Source of the DNA: a virus
Direction: 5' to 3' (one strand)
Length of the DNA: 64,000 bases
IMG/VR virus record: IMGVR_UViG_3300030118_002460
Coordinates: 1-64,000 of that record
This document shows positions 45,675-53,981 of the stretch, one piece after another. The notes below the pieces were generated by a model. That model ran no database searches, was not told the origin of the DNA, and saw nothing but the letters and a program-made list of their open reading frames with translations. A program made the translations under genes and the position numbers. The first letter of the stretch is position 1, and each line of letters begins with the position of its first letter.

Positions 45675-47093
45675 ATGTTCCAATCAGAACAATTGCAGGA
45701 AAAGTGGGCACCTCTTCTGGACTATGAAGGTCTTGATTCAATCAAAGACAATCACAGAAGAGCTGTAACCGCAGTCCTGCTGGAAAACCAAGAGAAATTC
45801 CTCAGAGAGGAATCCGCATTCAATTCAGGTATCAACCTGATGGAAGCACCTACCAACTCAGCTGGCTCTAACCCTGCTGGTTTCTCTGGTAGTGCAACTG
45901 AAACTGGCCCTGTTGCTGGTTTTGATCCAGTCCTGATCTCTCTGATCAGACGCTCTATGCCTAACCTGGTTGCTTATGACCTGGCAGGTGTTCAGCCAAT
46001 GTCTGGTCCTACTGGACTGATCTTTGCAATGCGCTCCAGATACACCAATCAGAGTGGCGATGAGACCTTCTACAATGAAGTTGATTCCGCATTCTCTGGT
46101 CAGGATGCTGGATTTGACCTCACTGGTGGCATGTCTGATGTTGCTGCTGGTATGGGTACTACTGCCCAGTCTGGTGTTAACCCTGCAGTTCTGAACCCAG
46201 TTGGTTCTGCATCCTCCACTGGCTACACAGTTGGTCAGGGCATGCAAACTGGTGATGCAGAAAACCTTGATGGTACTGCTGGTAATGCCTTCAATCAGAT
46301 GGCATTCTCCATTGAGAAAGTCACTGTTACTGCCAAGTCCAGAGCACTGAAAGCAGAGTACAGTCTTGAACTGGCTCAAGACCTGAAAGCAATTCATGGT
46401 CTGAATGCTGAAGCAGAACTTGCTAACATTCTCTCCACTGAGATCCTTGCTGAGATCAACAGAGAAGTTATCAGAACCATCTATAAGGTTGCTGAGCAAG
46501 GTGCTGTTTCTAACACTGCTACTGCTGGTACATTCGACCTGGATGTAGACTCCAATGGTAGATGGTCTGTTGAGAAGTTCAAAGGACTTCTGTTCCAGAT
46601 TGAAAGAGATGCAAACGCAATTGCACAAAGAACACGTAGAGGGAAGGGCAACATTGTCATGTGCTCTGCAGACGTTGCTTCTGCACTGACCATGGCTGGT
46701 ATCCTGGATTATACTCCTGCCCTGAATGCAAACCTGAATGTTGATGACACTGGCAACACCTTTGCTGGCACCATCAATGGTAAGTTCAGAGTTTACATTG
46801 ACCCATATTCTGCAAACCTGACCCCAACCAACACTGCTGGTGGTAACCAGTACTATGTTGTAGGTTATAAGGGTACTTCCCCTTATGATGCAGGTCTCTT
46901 CTACTGCCCATATGTACCTCTGCAGATGGTACGTGCAGTTGGTGAGAACAGCTTCCAGCCAAAAATTGGCTTCAAGACCAGATATGGTATTGTTGCTAAC
47001 CCCTTCGCAGAAGGAACCAACCAAGGCATGGGAAGACTGGGTGTCAACCAAAACCGTTACTACAGAAGAGTTGCTGTTAAGAACCTTATGTGA
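45675..47093 (+). CDS. gp23: Major capsid protein gp23
   Basis: T4-type major capsid protein (HK97 fold). Recognisable segments include LISLIRRSMPNLVAYDLAGV (about residues 87-106), PMSGPTGLIFAMRSRYTNQS (about 108-127), and VEKVTVTAKSRALKAEYSLE-type sequence (about 213-235). At 472 residues it is shorter than T4 gp23 (521). Maturation cleavage by gp21 is predicted after E57 in the motif L55-M56-E57, consistent with the protease's L/I-x-E preference (inference). The usual late box is lacking immediately upstream; the gene probably shares the gp22 promoter. A strong terminator follows, matching its role as the most abundant product. Confidence 0.96.
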   Translation: MFQSEQLQEKWAPLLDYEGLDSIKDNHRRAVTAVLLENQEKFLREESAFNSGINLMEAPTNSAGSNPAGFSGSATETGPVAGFDPVLISLIRRSMPNLVAYDLAGVQPMSGPTGLIFAMRSRYTNQSGDETFYNEVDSAFSGQDAGFDLTGGMSDVAAGMGTTAQSGVNPAVLNPVGSASSTGYTVGQGMQTGDAENLDGTAGNAFNQMAFSIEKVTVTAKSRALKAEYSLELAQDLKAIHGLNAEAELANILSTEILAEINREVIRTIYKVAEQGAVSNTATAGTFDLDVDSNGRWSVEKFKGLLFQIERDANAIAQRTRRGKGNIVMCSADVASALTMAGILDYTPALNANLNVDDTGNTFAGTINGKFRVYIDPYSANLTPTNTAGGNQYYVVGYKGTSPYDAGLFYCPYVPLQMVRAVGENSFQPKIGFKTRYGIVANPFAEGTNQGMGRLGVNQNRYYRRVAVKNLM

Positions 47094-47118
47094 TTCTTAC
47101 ACACTTCTGTGTTATACT

Positions 47119-47146
47119 GGGAGGTCCCAAGGGACCTCCTTTTTTT
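47119..47146 (+). terminator. Strong intrinsic terminator after gp23
   Basis: GGAGGTCC (47120-47127) pairs with GGACCTCC (47132-47139) around the tetraloop CAAG, followed by seven Ts (47140-47146). It is the clearest rho-independent terminator of the window. Confidence 0.92.
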
Positions 47147-47156
47147 ATACCTTTTA

Positions 47157-47163
47157 CTAAATA
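47157..47163 (+). promoter_or_regulatory. Late promoter box CTAAATA (gp3-like)
   Basis: CTAAATA directly after the gp23 terminator and 24 bases before the ATG at 47188. Confidence 0.6.
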
Positions 47164-47187
47164 ATCAAATAGTCCATCTACATTGGT

Positions 47188-47820
47188 ATGGCAGCAGGTA
47201 ATCCAAATTTAAAACCATCAGCAACTGCAGCACAAGTAAGAACAAGAAACCCTACCAGAACAATTGGTGGAGTAGTAACAAGGGAGCAGATTGAAAATAG
47301 AAACTACCTGCAACCACAGGGGTTTAAATTTAATATATCAAGAGCACCCAATGTTGCTTACTTTGGAAATGCAGTCAATATTCCTTCAATGGAATTAAGG
47401 ACAACAATGCAACCAAATTATTTGAAGGAGATTCCCCAACCAGGTGAGATCATTGATTTTGAAGATCTTTCTCTTAGATTCTTGGTTGATGAGGATCTTG
47501 CAAACTATATGGAGATTCAAAATTGGATCAGAGGTTTAGGATTCCCTGAGTCTTTGGAGCAAATTTATAAACTTCAAGAGCAAACAGTTGGTGTACCCAA
47601 TCCTGATCTTCAGGTTGGAATGAATATCTATTCAGATGCCACACTGACTATCATGAACAATATGAATCAACCAAACTTTAAGGTTGTATTTGAAGACATA
47701 TTCCCATATTCCTTGAGCACTCTTGAATTTGATGCTACACTACCTGATGTACAGTACTTCACAGCTGAGGTCAGATTTAAGTACACTATATACCATATTC
47801 GTGATATTGGTTGTTGCTAA
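47188..47820 (+). CDS. gp3: Tail completion protein, gp3-like (tentative)
   Basis: A 210-residue tail protein. The QGFKFNISRAPNVAYFGNAV segment (about residues 44-64), followed by MELRTTMQPNYLKEIPQPGE, resembles the strand order of tail-tube-fold proteins (gp19, gp54 and terminator relatives). Gene order gp23 - this gene - uvsY - uvsW fits the position of gene 3 in T4-like cyanophages as I remember it. T4 gp3 (176 residues) caps the tail tube. The Cys-Cys terminus is unusual. A tube-initiator role is the alternative. A late box precedes it. Confidence 0.6.
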   Translation: MAAGNPNLKPSATAAQVRTRNPTRTIGGVVTREQIENRNYLQPQGFKFNISRAPNVAYFGNAVNIPSMELRTTMQPNYLKEIPQPGEIIDFEDLSLRFLVDEDLANYMEIQNWIRGLGFPESLEQIYKLQEQTVGVPNPDLQVGMNIYSDATLTIMNNMNQPNFKVVFEDIFPYSLSTLEFDATLPDVQYFTAEVRFKYTIYHIRDIGCC

Positions 47821-48254
47821 TGATTGACTTGGATACAATCCAAAAAATGTGGAGAGAGGATGCTCAGATTGATCCTGATAACTTACATACAGAATCATTA
47901 AAAATTCCTATTCTCCATTCAAAATATTATGAACTTTACAATAACATTCTCTTGCTAAGGAAGAAATCTGAGCAGCAGAGAAAAAATATTAGACATGAAA
48001 GATATGAATACTTTTCAGGAAAAGCAGATCCTGATGTCTATATTCAAAACCCATTCCCTAAGAAGATAAGAGATAAAGATACTATGCAAAAGTATCTTGA
48101 TGCTGATGAAAAACTCTCAAGTGCATCTCTGAAAATTGAATACTATGATACTATGCTTAAGTTTCTAGAAGAGATTCTTAAACAAATCACTAATAGAACA
48201 TATCAGATTAAAAATGCAATAGAGTACATGAGATTCTCCTCTGGCTTAGGATAA
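47820..48254 (+). CDS. uvsY: Recombination mediator UvsY
   Basis: UvsY loads the UvsX recombinase onto gp32-coated single strands. Landmarks shared with T4 UvsY (137 residues) are YEYFSGKADPDVY near the middle (T4 has YYSGRGDGDEF) and the C-terminal KNAIEYMRFSSGLG (T4 has KHIQDMRAFEAGK). The product is 144 residues. The ATG at 47820 overlaps the stop of the upstream gene (TAATG). Upstream in-frame TTG codons are inside that gene and are less likely starts. It is co-transcribed with a late tail gene and precedes uvsW, its partner in recombination-dependent replication. Confidence 0.88.
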   Translation: MIDLDTIQKMWREDAQIDPDNLHTESLKIPILHSKYYELYNNILLLRKKSEQQRKNIRHERYEYFSGKADPDVYIQNPFPKKIRDKDTMQKYLDADEKLSSASLKIEYYDTMLKFLEEILKQITNRTYQIKNAIEYMRFSSGLG

Positions 48255-48266
48255 CCCACCTCTAAA

Positions 48267-48458
48267 ATGGAAAAAGAACCAGATTACACAGTGTTCATGC
48301 AGATAGAAGATGTTCATCTGCTACATCACTGCGTCACAGAAACAATAGAAAAATGGCCAGGTTCACCTGCTAGACCAGCAGAAGAGCAAGAACACCTTTG
48401 GCAGGTAAGGGACTGGTTATACAGAATGATATTAGAGCATAGATTTAATAACTCATAA
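48267..48458 (+). CDS. Small hypothetical protein (63 aa)
   Basis: Unknown 63-residue protein, EPDYTVFMQIEDVHLLHHCV with WQVRDWLYRMILEHRF near the end; helical, with a His-Cys cluster at residues 20-22. It lies between uvsY and uvsW in the recombination block. I recall a similar small ORF at this position in cyanophage genomes but no assigned function. Confidence 0.7.
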   Translation: MEKEPDYTVFMQIEDVHLLHHCVTETIEKWPGSPARPAEEQEHLWQVRDWLYRMILEHRFNNS

Positions 48459-48465
48459 TTGAGCA

Positions 48466-48472
48466 CTAAATA
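48466..48472 (+). promoter_or_regulatory. Late promoter box CTAAATA (uvsW)
   Basis: CTAAATA 20 bases before the uvsW ATG. In T4 uvsW is a late gene, so a gp55-dependent box here preserves the known timing. Confidence 0.65.
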
Positions 48473-48492
48473 TCACCAGGTAGGATTATATT

Positions 48493-49956
48493 ATGTCTAA
48501 TCTGGTGATACAGAAGGTAAACGAAGTTTACCTGAAGATTACAACTGAACCTCATGTAGAATATGAACTGAGAGATAGATTCACCTTTGAGGTCCCTAAC
48601 AAGAAGTTCATGCCACAGTACAGAAGTAAGTACTGGGATGGATATGTGCATCTATTCAATATGAAGACCAAGAGAATCTATGTGGGTCTCTTGGATAAAG
48701 TTGTTGCGTTCTGTGAGAATGCAGGATACTCATATCAGTTTGAACCTAATAAGTTCTATGGTCTCCCCTTTGAAGTCAATGAAATGATTTCAGAAGAGGG
48801 AGTGAAAGACTTTATGGCGTCTATCACTCACTTACAACCCAGAGACTATCAGATTGAAGCAGTGCATGATGCATTGAGATACAATAGAAAATTACTCATC
48901 TCACCTACTGCATCAGGTAAGTCATTTATGATTTACACTATTGTGAGATACTTTGTAAATGCAGGAAAGAAGATTCTTCTTGTAGTTCCCACAACATCTC
49001 TTGTAGAACAGATGTTTAAGGACTTTCAGGATTATGGATGGGCAGCAGAGAACCACTGCCATAGAATCTATGCAGGTAGAGAAAGAGTCAATACTAGTGA
49101 AGTAACTATCACCACTTGGCAATCTGTCTACCAGTTAGATAGAACCTTCTTTGAGGAGTATGATGTGGTGATTGGTGATGAGGCGCACCTTTTTAAGAGT
49201 AAGTCTCTCATTGGTATTATGGATAAGTTACATCATGCAAAATATAGATATGGATTCACAGGTACACTAGATGGCACACAGACCCATAAGTGGGTGTTAG
49301 AAGGTCTCTTTGGACCCTCTTATAGGGTTACTCAGACAAAGAAGTTAATTGATGAAGGACACCTTGCCACTCTTGATATTCAATGTCTGGTATTGAAGTA
49401 CAAACCAAGAAAGTTTGACACATATGAGGATGAGATTCAGTTCTTGATTAATAATGAAAAGAGAAACAAATTCATCACAAATCTCGCTAATGATCTGAAA
49501 GGAAACACTCTAATTCTATACAGCAGAGTAGAAGCACATGGTGCTGTGCTTTTTGATATGCTAAATACAAAAGTTAAGGAAGGCAGAAAAGTCTTCTTTA
49601 TTCATGGTGGTGTAGATGCTGAAGATAGAGAACAAGTAAGAGCAATTACAGAAACAGAAAGCGATGCAATCATTGTTGCATCTTATGGAACATTCAGCAC
49701 TGGCATCAACATCAAAAACCTTCACAATGTAATATTTGCCTCTCCATCAAAGTCTAGGATTCGTAATCTGCAGTCTATTGGTAGAGTCCTAAGAAAAGGC
49801 AAAAACAAGGTCAAAGCAAAACTATATGATATTGCTGATGACTTAACTATTGGGTCAAGAAAAAACTATACACTGAATCATTTTATTGAAAGAGTGAAGA
49901 TCTATGTCCAAGAACAATTCAACTATGACATCATATCAGTCAACATAAAAGATTAG
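48493..49956 (+). CDS. uvsW: DNA/RNA helicase UvsW
   Basis: Superfamily 2 helicase that unwinds R-loops and branched DNA and drives the switch from origin-dependent to recombination-dependent replication. Motif I is LLISPTASGKSFM (about residues 134-146), motif II VVIGDEAHLF (about 225-234), motif III YGFTGTLDG (about 252-260) and motif VI QSIGRVLRKGKNK (about 427-439). The N-terminal ~100 residues form the UvsW-specific domain (EYELRDRFTFEVPNKKFMPQ). At 487 residues it is near T4 UvsW (503). A late box precedes it. Confidence 0.94.
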   Translation: MSNLVIQKVNEVYLKITTEPHVEYELRDRFTFEVPNKKFMPQYRSKYWDGYVHLFNMKTKRIYVGLLDKVVAFCENAGYSYQFEPNKFYGLPFEVNEMISEEGVKDFMASITHLQPRDYQIEAVHDALRYNRKLLISPTASGKSFMIYTIVRYFVNAGKKILLVVPTTSLVEQMFKDFQDYGWAAENHCHRIYAGRERVNTSEVTITTWQSVYQLDRTFFEEYDVVIGDEAHLFKSKSLIGIMDKLHHAKYRYGFTGTLDGTQTHKWVLEGLFGPSYRVTQTKKLIDEGHLATLDIQCLVLKYKPRKFDTYEDEIQFLINNEKRNKFITNLANDLKGNTLILYSRVEAHGAVLFDMLNTKVKEGRKVFFIHGGVDAEDREQVRAITETESDAIIVASYGTFSTGINIKNLHNVIFASPSKSRIRNLQSIGRVLRKGKNKVKAKLYDIADDLTIGSRKNYTLNHFIERVKIYVQEQFNYDIISVNIKD

Positions 49957-49959
49957 AAA

Positions 49960-49965
49960 AGGAGG
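49960..49965 (+). promoter_or_regulatory. Shine-Dalgarno AGGAGG that sets the start
   Basis: AGGAGG directly abuts an ATG at 49966 (no spacer) but is six bases before the in-frame ATG at 49972, so the second ATG is the likely start. Confidence 0.75.
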
Positions 49966-49971
49966 ATGTGC

Positions 49972-50358
49972 ATGATAGAGGATGACTTTTATTGCACTAT
50001 CAAGTTTAAATGTGGTGATGAGGTCTTTGCTAAGGTAGCAGCCTCAGAGGAAGATGATAGAACTATGCTTCTGATATCTAACCCTATTACAGTAGAGGAG
50101 GTTTCAATCAGAGGACAAGTAACTGGTTATAAATTTGAACCTTGGTTAAAGACTACCAAGGAAGATATGTTTATTGTTAATCTTGAAGATGTCCTTACTA
50201 TGTCTGAATCAGAGGACATAGAGATGATTTTGTACTATCAAGAATATGTACGTAAATCTAACAAGACTAATCATTCTAAATTAGATAGGAAGATGGGATA
50301 TCTCTCATCTGTTAATGATGCCAAAGAGGTTCTAGAAAAGCTTTACGAATCTAGCTAG
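49972..50358 (+). CDS. Hypothetical protein, possibly Sm-like (128 aa)
   Basis: A 128-residue protein. The first ~75 residues alternate beta strands: DFYCTIKFKCGDEVFAKVAA, then MLLISNPITVEEV and MFIVNLEDVLTMSES. The order (substrate-like KFKCGDEVFAKV, then NPITV, then FIVNLEDVL) resembles LSm/Sm-type barrels, and a cyanophage-derived Sm-like protein has been described structurally. This assignment is by pattern only. The remainder is a helical tail. The start at 49972 is chosen from the Shine-Dalgarno spacing. It lies between uvsW and gp55 and could bind RNA. Confidence 0.6.
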   Translation: MIEDDFYCTIKFKCGDEVFAKVAASEEDDRTMLLISNPITVEEVSIRGQVTGYKFEPWLKTTKEDMFIVNLEDVLTMSESEDIEMILYYQEYVRKSNKTNHSKLDRKMGYLSSVNDAKEVLEKLYESS

Positions 50359-50380
50359 AACTTATCTTTCATCCTGGACA

Positions 50381-50447
50381 AACCTAGTCTACATCCATTT
50401 CACTAGGTTGTCAACTATCTTTCTATCTGTTATAATATCAACAGATA
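50381..50447 (+). promoter_or_regulatory. gp55 promoter with two inverted repeats
   Basis: A host-type promoter TTGTCA (50408-50413), 17-bp spacer, TATAAT (50431-50436). Two 8-bp inverted repeats overlap it. AACCTAGT (50381-50388) and ACTAGGTT (50402-50409) end on the -35. TATCTGTT (50424-50431) and AACAGATA (50440-50447) are centred on the -10 and expected start site (about 50443). These may be operators or RNA hairpins. No late box is present, so gp55 is expressed before late transcription. Confidence 0.75.
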
Positions 50448-50457
50448 AAGTAACATT

Positions 50458-50964
50458 ATGGGTTTCTCTAATCAATACACAGTCATGGCAAGACCAAAAA
50501 AGTCAGAGCATTATGTAAACAACAAAGAGTTTCTTGCTGCTTTGGAAGCCTATGCTGCTGATGTAGAAAGAGCAAAACTCAATGATGAACCTAAACCACA
50601 GATCCCTAGGTATGTTGGTGAGTGTTTCTTGAAGATTGCCAATCACTTATCATACAAACCAAACTTTGTGAACTATATGTTCAAAGATGATATGATCTGT
50701 GATGGTATTGAAAATTGTGTAAGATATATCCATAACTTTAACCCAGAGAAATCCAAGAACCCCTTTGCTTACTTCACTCAAATCATTTACTATGCATTCC
50801 TAAGAAGGATCTCACAAGAGAAGAAGCAACTAGAAATCAAGAACAAGATCCTAGAAAGAACAGATTTTGATGAGGTCTTTGATGCAAATGACCTTGACAG
50901 TGGAAACTACTCAGATTACAATAGCATCAAAGATGCTGTACACAGCAAACTGCGCTATCAATGA
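50458..50964 (+). CDS. gp55: Late transcription sigma factor gp55
   Basis: T4 gp55-like sigma factor that directs host RNA polymerase to late promoters, working with the gp45 clamp. Diagnostic region: MICDGIENCVRYIHNFNPEK (about residues 80-99), then NPFAYFTQIIYYAFLRRISQ (about 101-120), the region-2-like core that in T4 gp55 reads IADGIEASIKGLHNFD...NPHAYITQ. At 168 residues it is slightly shorter than T4 (185). ATG at 50458 is used; an in-frame ATG at 50485 is possible, and neither has a Shine-Dalgarno. Driven by the palindromic sigma-70 promoter, with its 3' end overlapping gp47. Confidence 0.93.
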   Translation: MGFSNQYTVMARPKKSEHYVNNKEFLAALEAYAADVERAKLNDEPKPQIPRYVGECFLKIANHLSYKPNFVNYMFKDDMICDGIENCVRYIHNFNPEKSKNPFAYFTQIIYYAFLRRISQEKKQLEIKNKILERTDFDEVFDANDLDSGNYSDYNSIKDAVHSKLRYQ

Positions 50965-52010
50965 CAAAGGTTGCAATCATTACAGACACACACCATGGAG
51001 CACGTAAAGGTTCCAAGTTGTTTCATGATTATTTTGAGCAGTTCTATAATGATGTATTCTTTCCAACACTAGACAAAGAAGGTATCACTACTGTAATTCA
51101 CATGGGTGATGCTTTTGATAGTAGGAAGGGTGTAGAGTTTAAGACACTCAAATGGTCAAAGAGAGTTATGTTTGATCCTCTTAAAGAGAGAGGTATCAAG
51201 ATGCACTTGATGGTTGGTAATCATGATGCATATTATAAGAATACTAATGATATCAATGCAGTAGATCTTCTACTCAAAGAGTATGAGAACATTACTGTTT
51301 ATTCTTCTGCAAAAGAAGTTAAGGTAGAAAATTTAGATATTCTATTTCTCCCCTGGATCAATGAAGAGAATAGGGAAGAAACACTCAATCTTATTAAAAA
51401 GACAAGTTGCAACTGCGCTATGGGGCATCTTGAACTCAATGGATTTAGAGTCAACAAACAAGTTGTCATGGATCATGGTTTGGATACCTCAATATTTGAG
51501 AAGTTCAAAAAGGTTTATTCTGGTCACTATCATACAAGATCAGATAATGGAAAAATCTACTACCTAGGAAATCCATATGAGATGTTCTGGAATGATGTAA
51601 ATGATAAGAGGGGGTTCCATCTGTTTGAAACAGATACTATGGAACACACACCTGTAAACAATCCATATCAACTCTTTAAGGTCATCTACTTTGATGACAC
51701 TGACTATCAACTCTTTGATACCAGACCTTATGAGAATAAGATTGTGAAGGTAGTTGTAAAGAACAAGAGCAATCCCACACAGTTTGAAAAATTTATTGAT
51801 AAACTATATGCAGCAGGTGTTGCAGAACTGAAAATTGTTGAAAACTTCAACTTCACTGGTTGGTATGATCATGATGATGAAGACCTTCAAACAGAAGATA
51901 CATTTTCTATATTAAATAGATATATTGATGAGGCAGAGGTCAGTCTTGACAAATCTGTGATTCAAAAAGTAATCAGAGAAGTTTATCAAGAGGCTTGTGA
52001 GTTGGTATAA
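50961..52010 (+). CDS. gp47: Recombination endonuclease subunit gp47 (Mre11/SbcD-like)
   Basis: Nuclease subunit of the gp46-gp47 complex that resects DNA ends for recombination-dependent replication and host DNA degradation. Calcineurin-like phosphoesterase motifs are visible: ITDTHHGARKGS (about residues 7-18), HMGDAFDSRKG (about 47-57), MVGNHDAYY (about 82-90) and a late SGHYHTR (about 193-199), which together hold two metal ions. Length is 349 residues (T4 339). The ATG overlaps the gp55 stop (ATGA), giving translational coupling. A short DUF3110-like ORF separates it from gp46. Confidence 0.95.
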   Translation: MTKVAIITDTHHGARKGSKLFHDYFEQFYNDVFFPTLDKEGITTVIHMGDAFDSRKGVEFKTLKWSKRVMFDPLKERGIKMHLMVGNHDAYYKNTNDINAVDLLLKEYENITVYSSAKEVKVENLDILFLPWINEENREETLNLIKKTSCNCAMGHLELNGFRVNKQVVMDHGLDTSIFEKFKKVYSGHYHTRSDNGKIYYLGNPYEMFWNDVNDKRGFHLFETDTMEHTPVNNPYQLFKVIYFDDTDYQLFDTRPYENKIVKVVVKNKSNPTQFEKFIDKLYAAGVAELKIVENFNFTGWYDHDDEDLQTEDTFSILNRYIDEAEVSLDKSVIQKVIREVYQEACELV

Positions 52011-52282
52011 TGTACATCATCACAATTGAGGGGAAAGAAAAAGATGGGGCATACTCTGTTGTAGATAATGAGGGTGAGCAAGTTCTTTATATGTTTGTGG
52101 AGGAAGATGATGCCACAAGATACTCTATTCAATTGGAGGAGATGGGATATCCAGAGATGCACGTAATTGAAATAGAAGATGATATAATGGTCAAAACCTG
52201 TGAGATGCATGGTCACAGGTATGCTATAATTACTAAAAATGACATTGTGATTCCACCTGAAACTGAGTATGATTATATTTGA
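52010..52282 (+). CDS. DUF3110-like small protein (90 aa)
   Basis: A 90-residue protein between gp47 and gp46. The segment EQVLYMFVEEDDATRYSIQL (about residues 25-44), then EEMGYPEMHVIEIE, is strongly reminiscent of the cyanobacterial DUF3110 family (V-L-M-F-x-x-E-D-D-A-x-R-Y/F-x-x-x-L-E-x-x-x-F/Y-P), and the late DIVIPPE resembles that family's M-P-P-E ending, from memory. The ATG overlaps the gp47 stop, and the 3' end overlaps gp46 by 14 bases. A host-derived gene held inside the recombination operon is implied; its function is unknown. Confidence 0.65.
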   Translation: MYIITIEGKEKDGAYSVVDNEGEQVLYMFVEEDDATRYSIQLEEMGYPEMHVIEIEDDIMVKTCEMHGHRYAIITKNDIVIPPETEYDYI

Positions 52283-53981
52283 GAAGATTAAATGGAAGAA
52301 CCTTCTTTCCACAGGTAATCAATTCACAGAAGTAAAACTGAATACTAGTGCAACCTCACTGATTATTGGAACTAATGGTGCAGGTAAGAGCACTATTCTT
52401 GATGCACTTACATTTTCATTGTATGGAAAGTCTTTCAGAAAGATCAACAAGGCGCAATTGATCAACAGCACAAATGAGAAGAGTTGTCTGGTAGAGATTG
52501 AGTTTACTGTCAATAGTACCAAGTGGAAAGTAGAGAGGGGAATCAAACCAGCAGTATTCAAAATCTATAAAGATGATGAACCACTAGACCAATCACACTC
52601 TGCACTGGATCAGCAGAAGTGGTTGGAGCAGAATGTATTGAAGATGAACTACAAATCATTTACCCAGATTGTTATTCTGGGCAGTAGTTCTTTCATCCCT
52701 TTTATGCAACTCCCTTCAAATAGTAGAAGAGAGGTTGTAGAAGATTTGTTGGATATCAAGATATTCTCCTCTATGAATGATATTGTGAAGAGTAGAATTC
52801 GTCAGATCAAGGATGAGATCAAGACACTTGACTTGAAAAAGGAATCACTCAAAGATAAAGTCTCAATGCAGAAGGATTTCATTGAGAAGATTGAGAACAA
52901 GAGCAAGGGTGACATCAAAGAAAAAGAGGAGAAGATTGAAAGTCTTCTGAATCAAGAATGCGGCAAGATGAATGATAATGAAAACTTGAATTTGAGTCTG
53001 GTTGAATTGCAGAATGAACTCAAAGACTACTCCAACTCCACAGAGAGGTTGAGAGAGATGGGAAATATCAAAGGTAAACTATCTCAGAAGATTGCAGGTA
53101 TTGTGAAGGAGCACAAGTTCTTCACTGACAATAGGGTTTGCCCCACCTGTGAACAGAATATTGAAGAGTCCTTTCGTGTAAATAGAATTGAGGACTCCCA
53201 AAATAAAGCACAAGAATTGCAAGAGGGGTATAAGAAACTCCAAGAGGCAATTAAAGAGGAAGAGTTGAGGGAGTCCATTTTTAAGCAAACCTCAGGGGAA
53301 ATCAGTAAAGTACTTAATGACATTTCTACAAACAATACTCAGATATCTGGGTTTCAGAAACAGATCAGAGGACTGGAATCTGAAATTCAAACTATTACCA
53401 GTCAGATCGCAAACAGAAATACTGAACATGAGAAGTTAGAAGAGTATAGAGAAAGTCTTCAAGATACATACAAGTTACTTGCTGATAAGAAAGAGAATAT
53501 TTCCTACTACGACTTCACTTATAATCTTCTCAAAGATGGTGGAGTAAAATCTCAAATCATTAAGAAGTATCTTCCCTTGATTAACCAGCAGGTTAATAAG
53601 TATCTGCAAATGATGGACTTCTACATCAACTTTAAACTTGATGAAGAATTTAATGAAACTATTGAAACACCCATTCATGAAGACTTTTCATATTCCTCAT
53701 TTTCAGAGGGTGAAAAAATGAGAATAGATCTATCCCTCCTCTTCACTTGGAGGGAGATCGCAAGAATGAAAAACTCTGTCAATACTAACCTATTGGTTAT
53801 GGATGAGGTGTTTGATTCATCTCTTGATGGAATGGGAACAGATGAGTTCTTGAAGATCATCAAATATGTGATCAAAGATGCTAATATCTTTGTGATATCT
53901 CACAAGACTGGGATGGAAGACAAGTTTGATAGTCTTCTTAAATTTGAAAAAGTAAAAGGATTCTCTACACTGACACCATGA
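52269..53981 (+). CDS. gp46: Recombination endonuclease subunit gp46 (Rad50/SbcC-like)
   Basis: ATPase subunit of the end-resection complex with gp47. Walker A is GTNGAGKST (about residues 34-42). A long coiled coil is interrupted by the zinc hook CPTCEQN (about 291-297). The ABC signature FSEGEKMRIDLS is near 477-488 and Walker B LLVMDEVFDSSLD near 508-520. The size (570) is equal to T4 gp46 (560) within a few residues. It is the third gene of a tightly overlapping set with gp47 and the DUF3110-like ORF; the stop overlaps the following 51-residue gene (ATGA). Confidence 0.95.
   Translation: MIIFEKIKWKNLLSTGNQFTEVKLNTSATSLIIGTNGAGKSTILDALTFSLYGKSFRKINKAQLINSTNEKSCLVEIEFTVNSTKWKVERGIKPAVFKIYKDDEPLDQSHSALDQQKWLEQNVLKMNYKSFTQIVILGSSSFIPFMQLPSNSRREVVEDLLDIKIFSSMNDIVKSRIRQIKDEIKTLDLKKESLKDKVSMQKDFIEKIENKSKGDIKEKEEKIESLLNQECGKMNDNENLNLSLVELQNELKDYSNSTERLREMGNIKGKLSQKIAGIVKEHKFFTDNRVCPTCEQNIEESFRVNRIEDSQNKAQELQEGYKKLQEAIKEEELRESIFKQTSGEISKVLNDISTNNTQISGFQKQIRGLESEIQTITSQIANRNTEHEKLEEYRESLQDTYKLLADKKENISYYDFTYNLLKDGGVKSQIIKKYLPLINQQVNKYLQMMDFYINFKLDEEFNETIETPIHEDFSYSSFSEGEKMRIDLSLLFTWREIARMKNSVNTNLLVMDEVFDSSLDGMGTDEFLKIIKYVIKDANIFVISHKTGMEDKFDSLLKFEKVKGFSTLTP

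Noticed and set aside
45858-47051. Long open frame (397 codons) on the minus strand opposite gp23
   Set aside because: It lies entirely antisense to the major capsid gene, has a Cys/Ser-rich unlikely composition and no promoter or Shine-Dalgarno. It is a shadow caused by codon bias.
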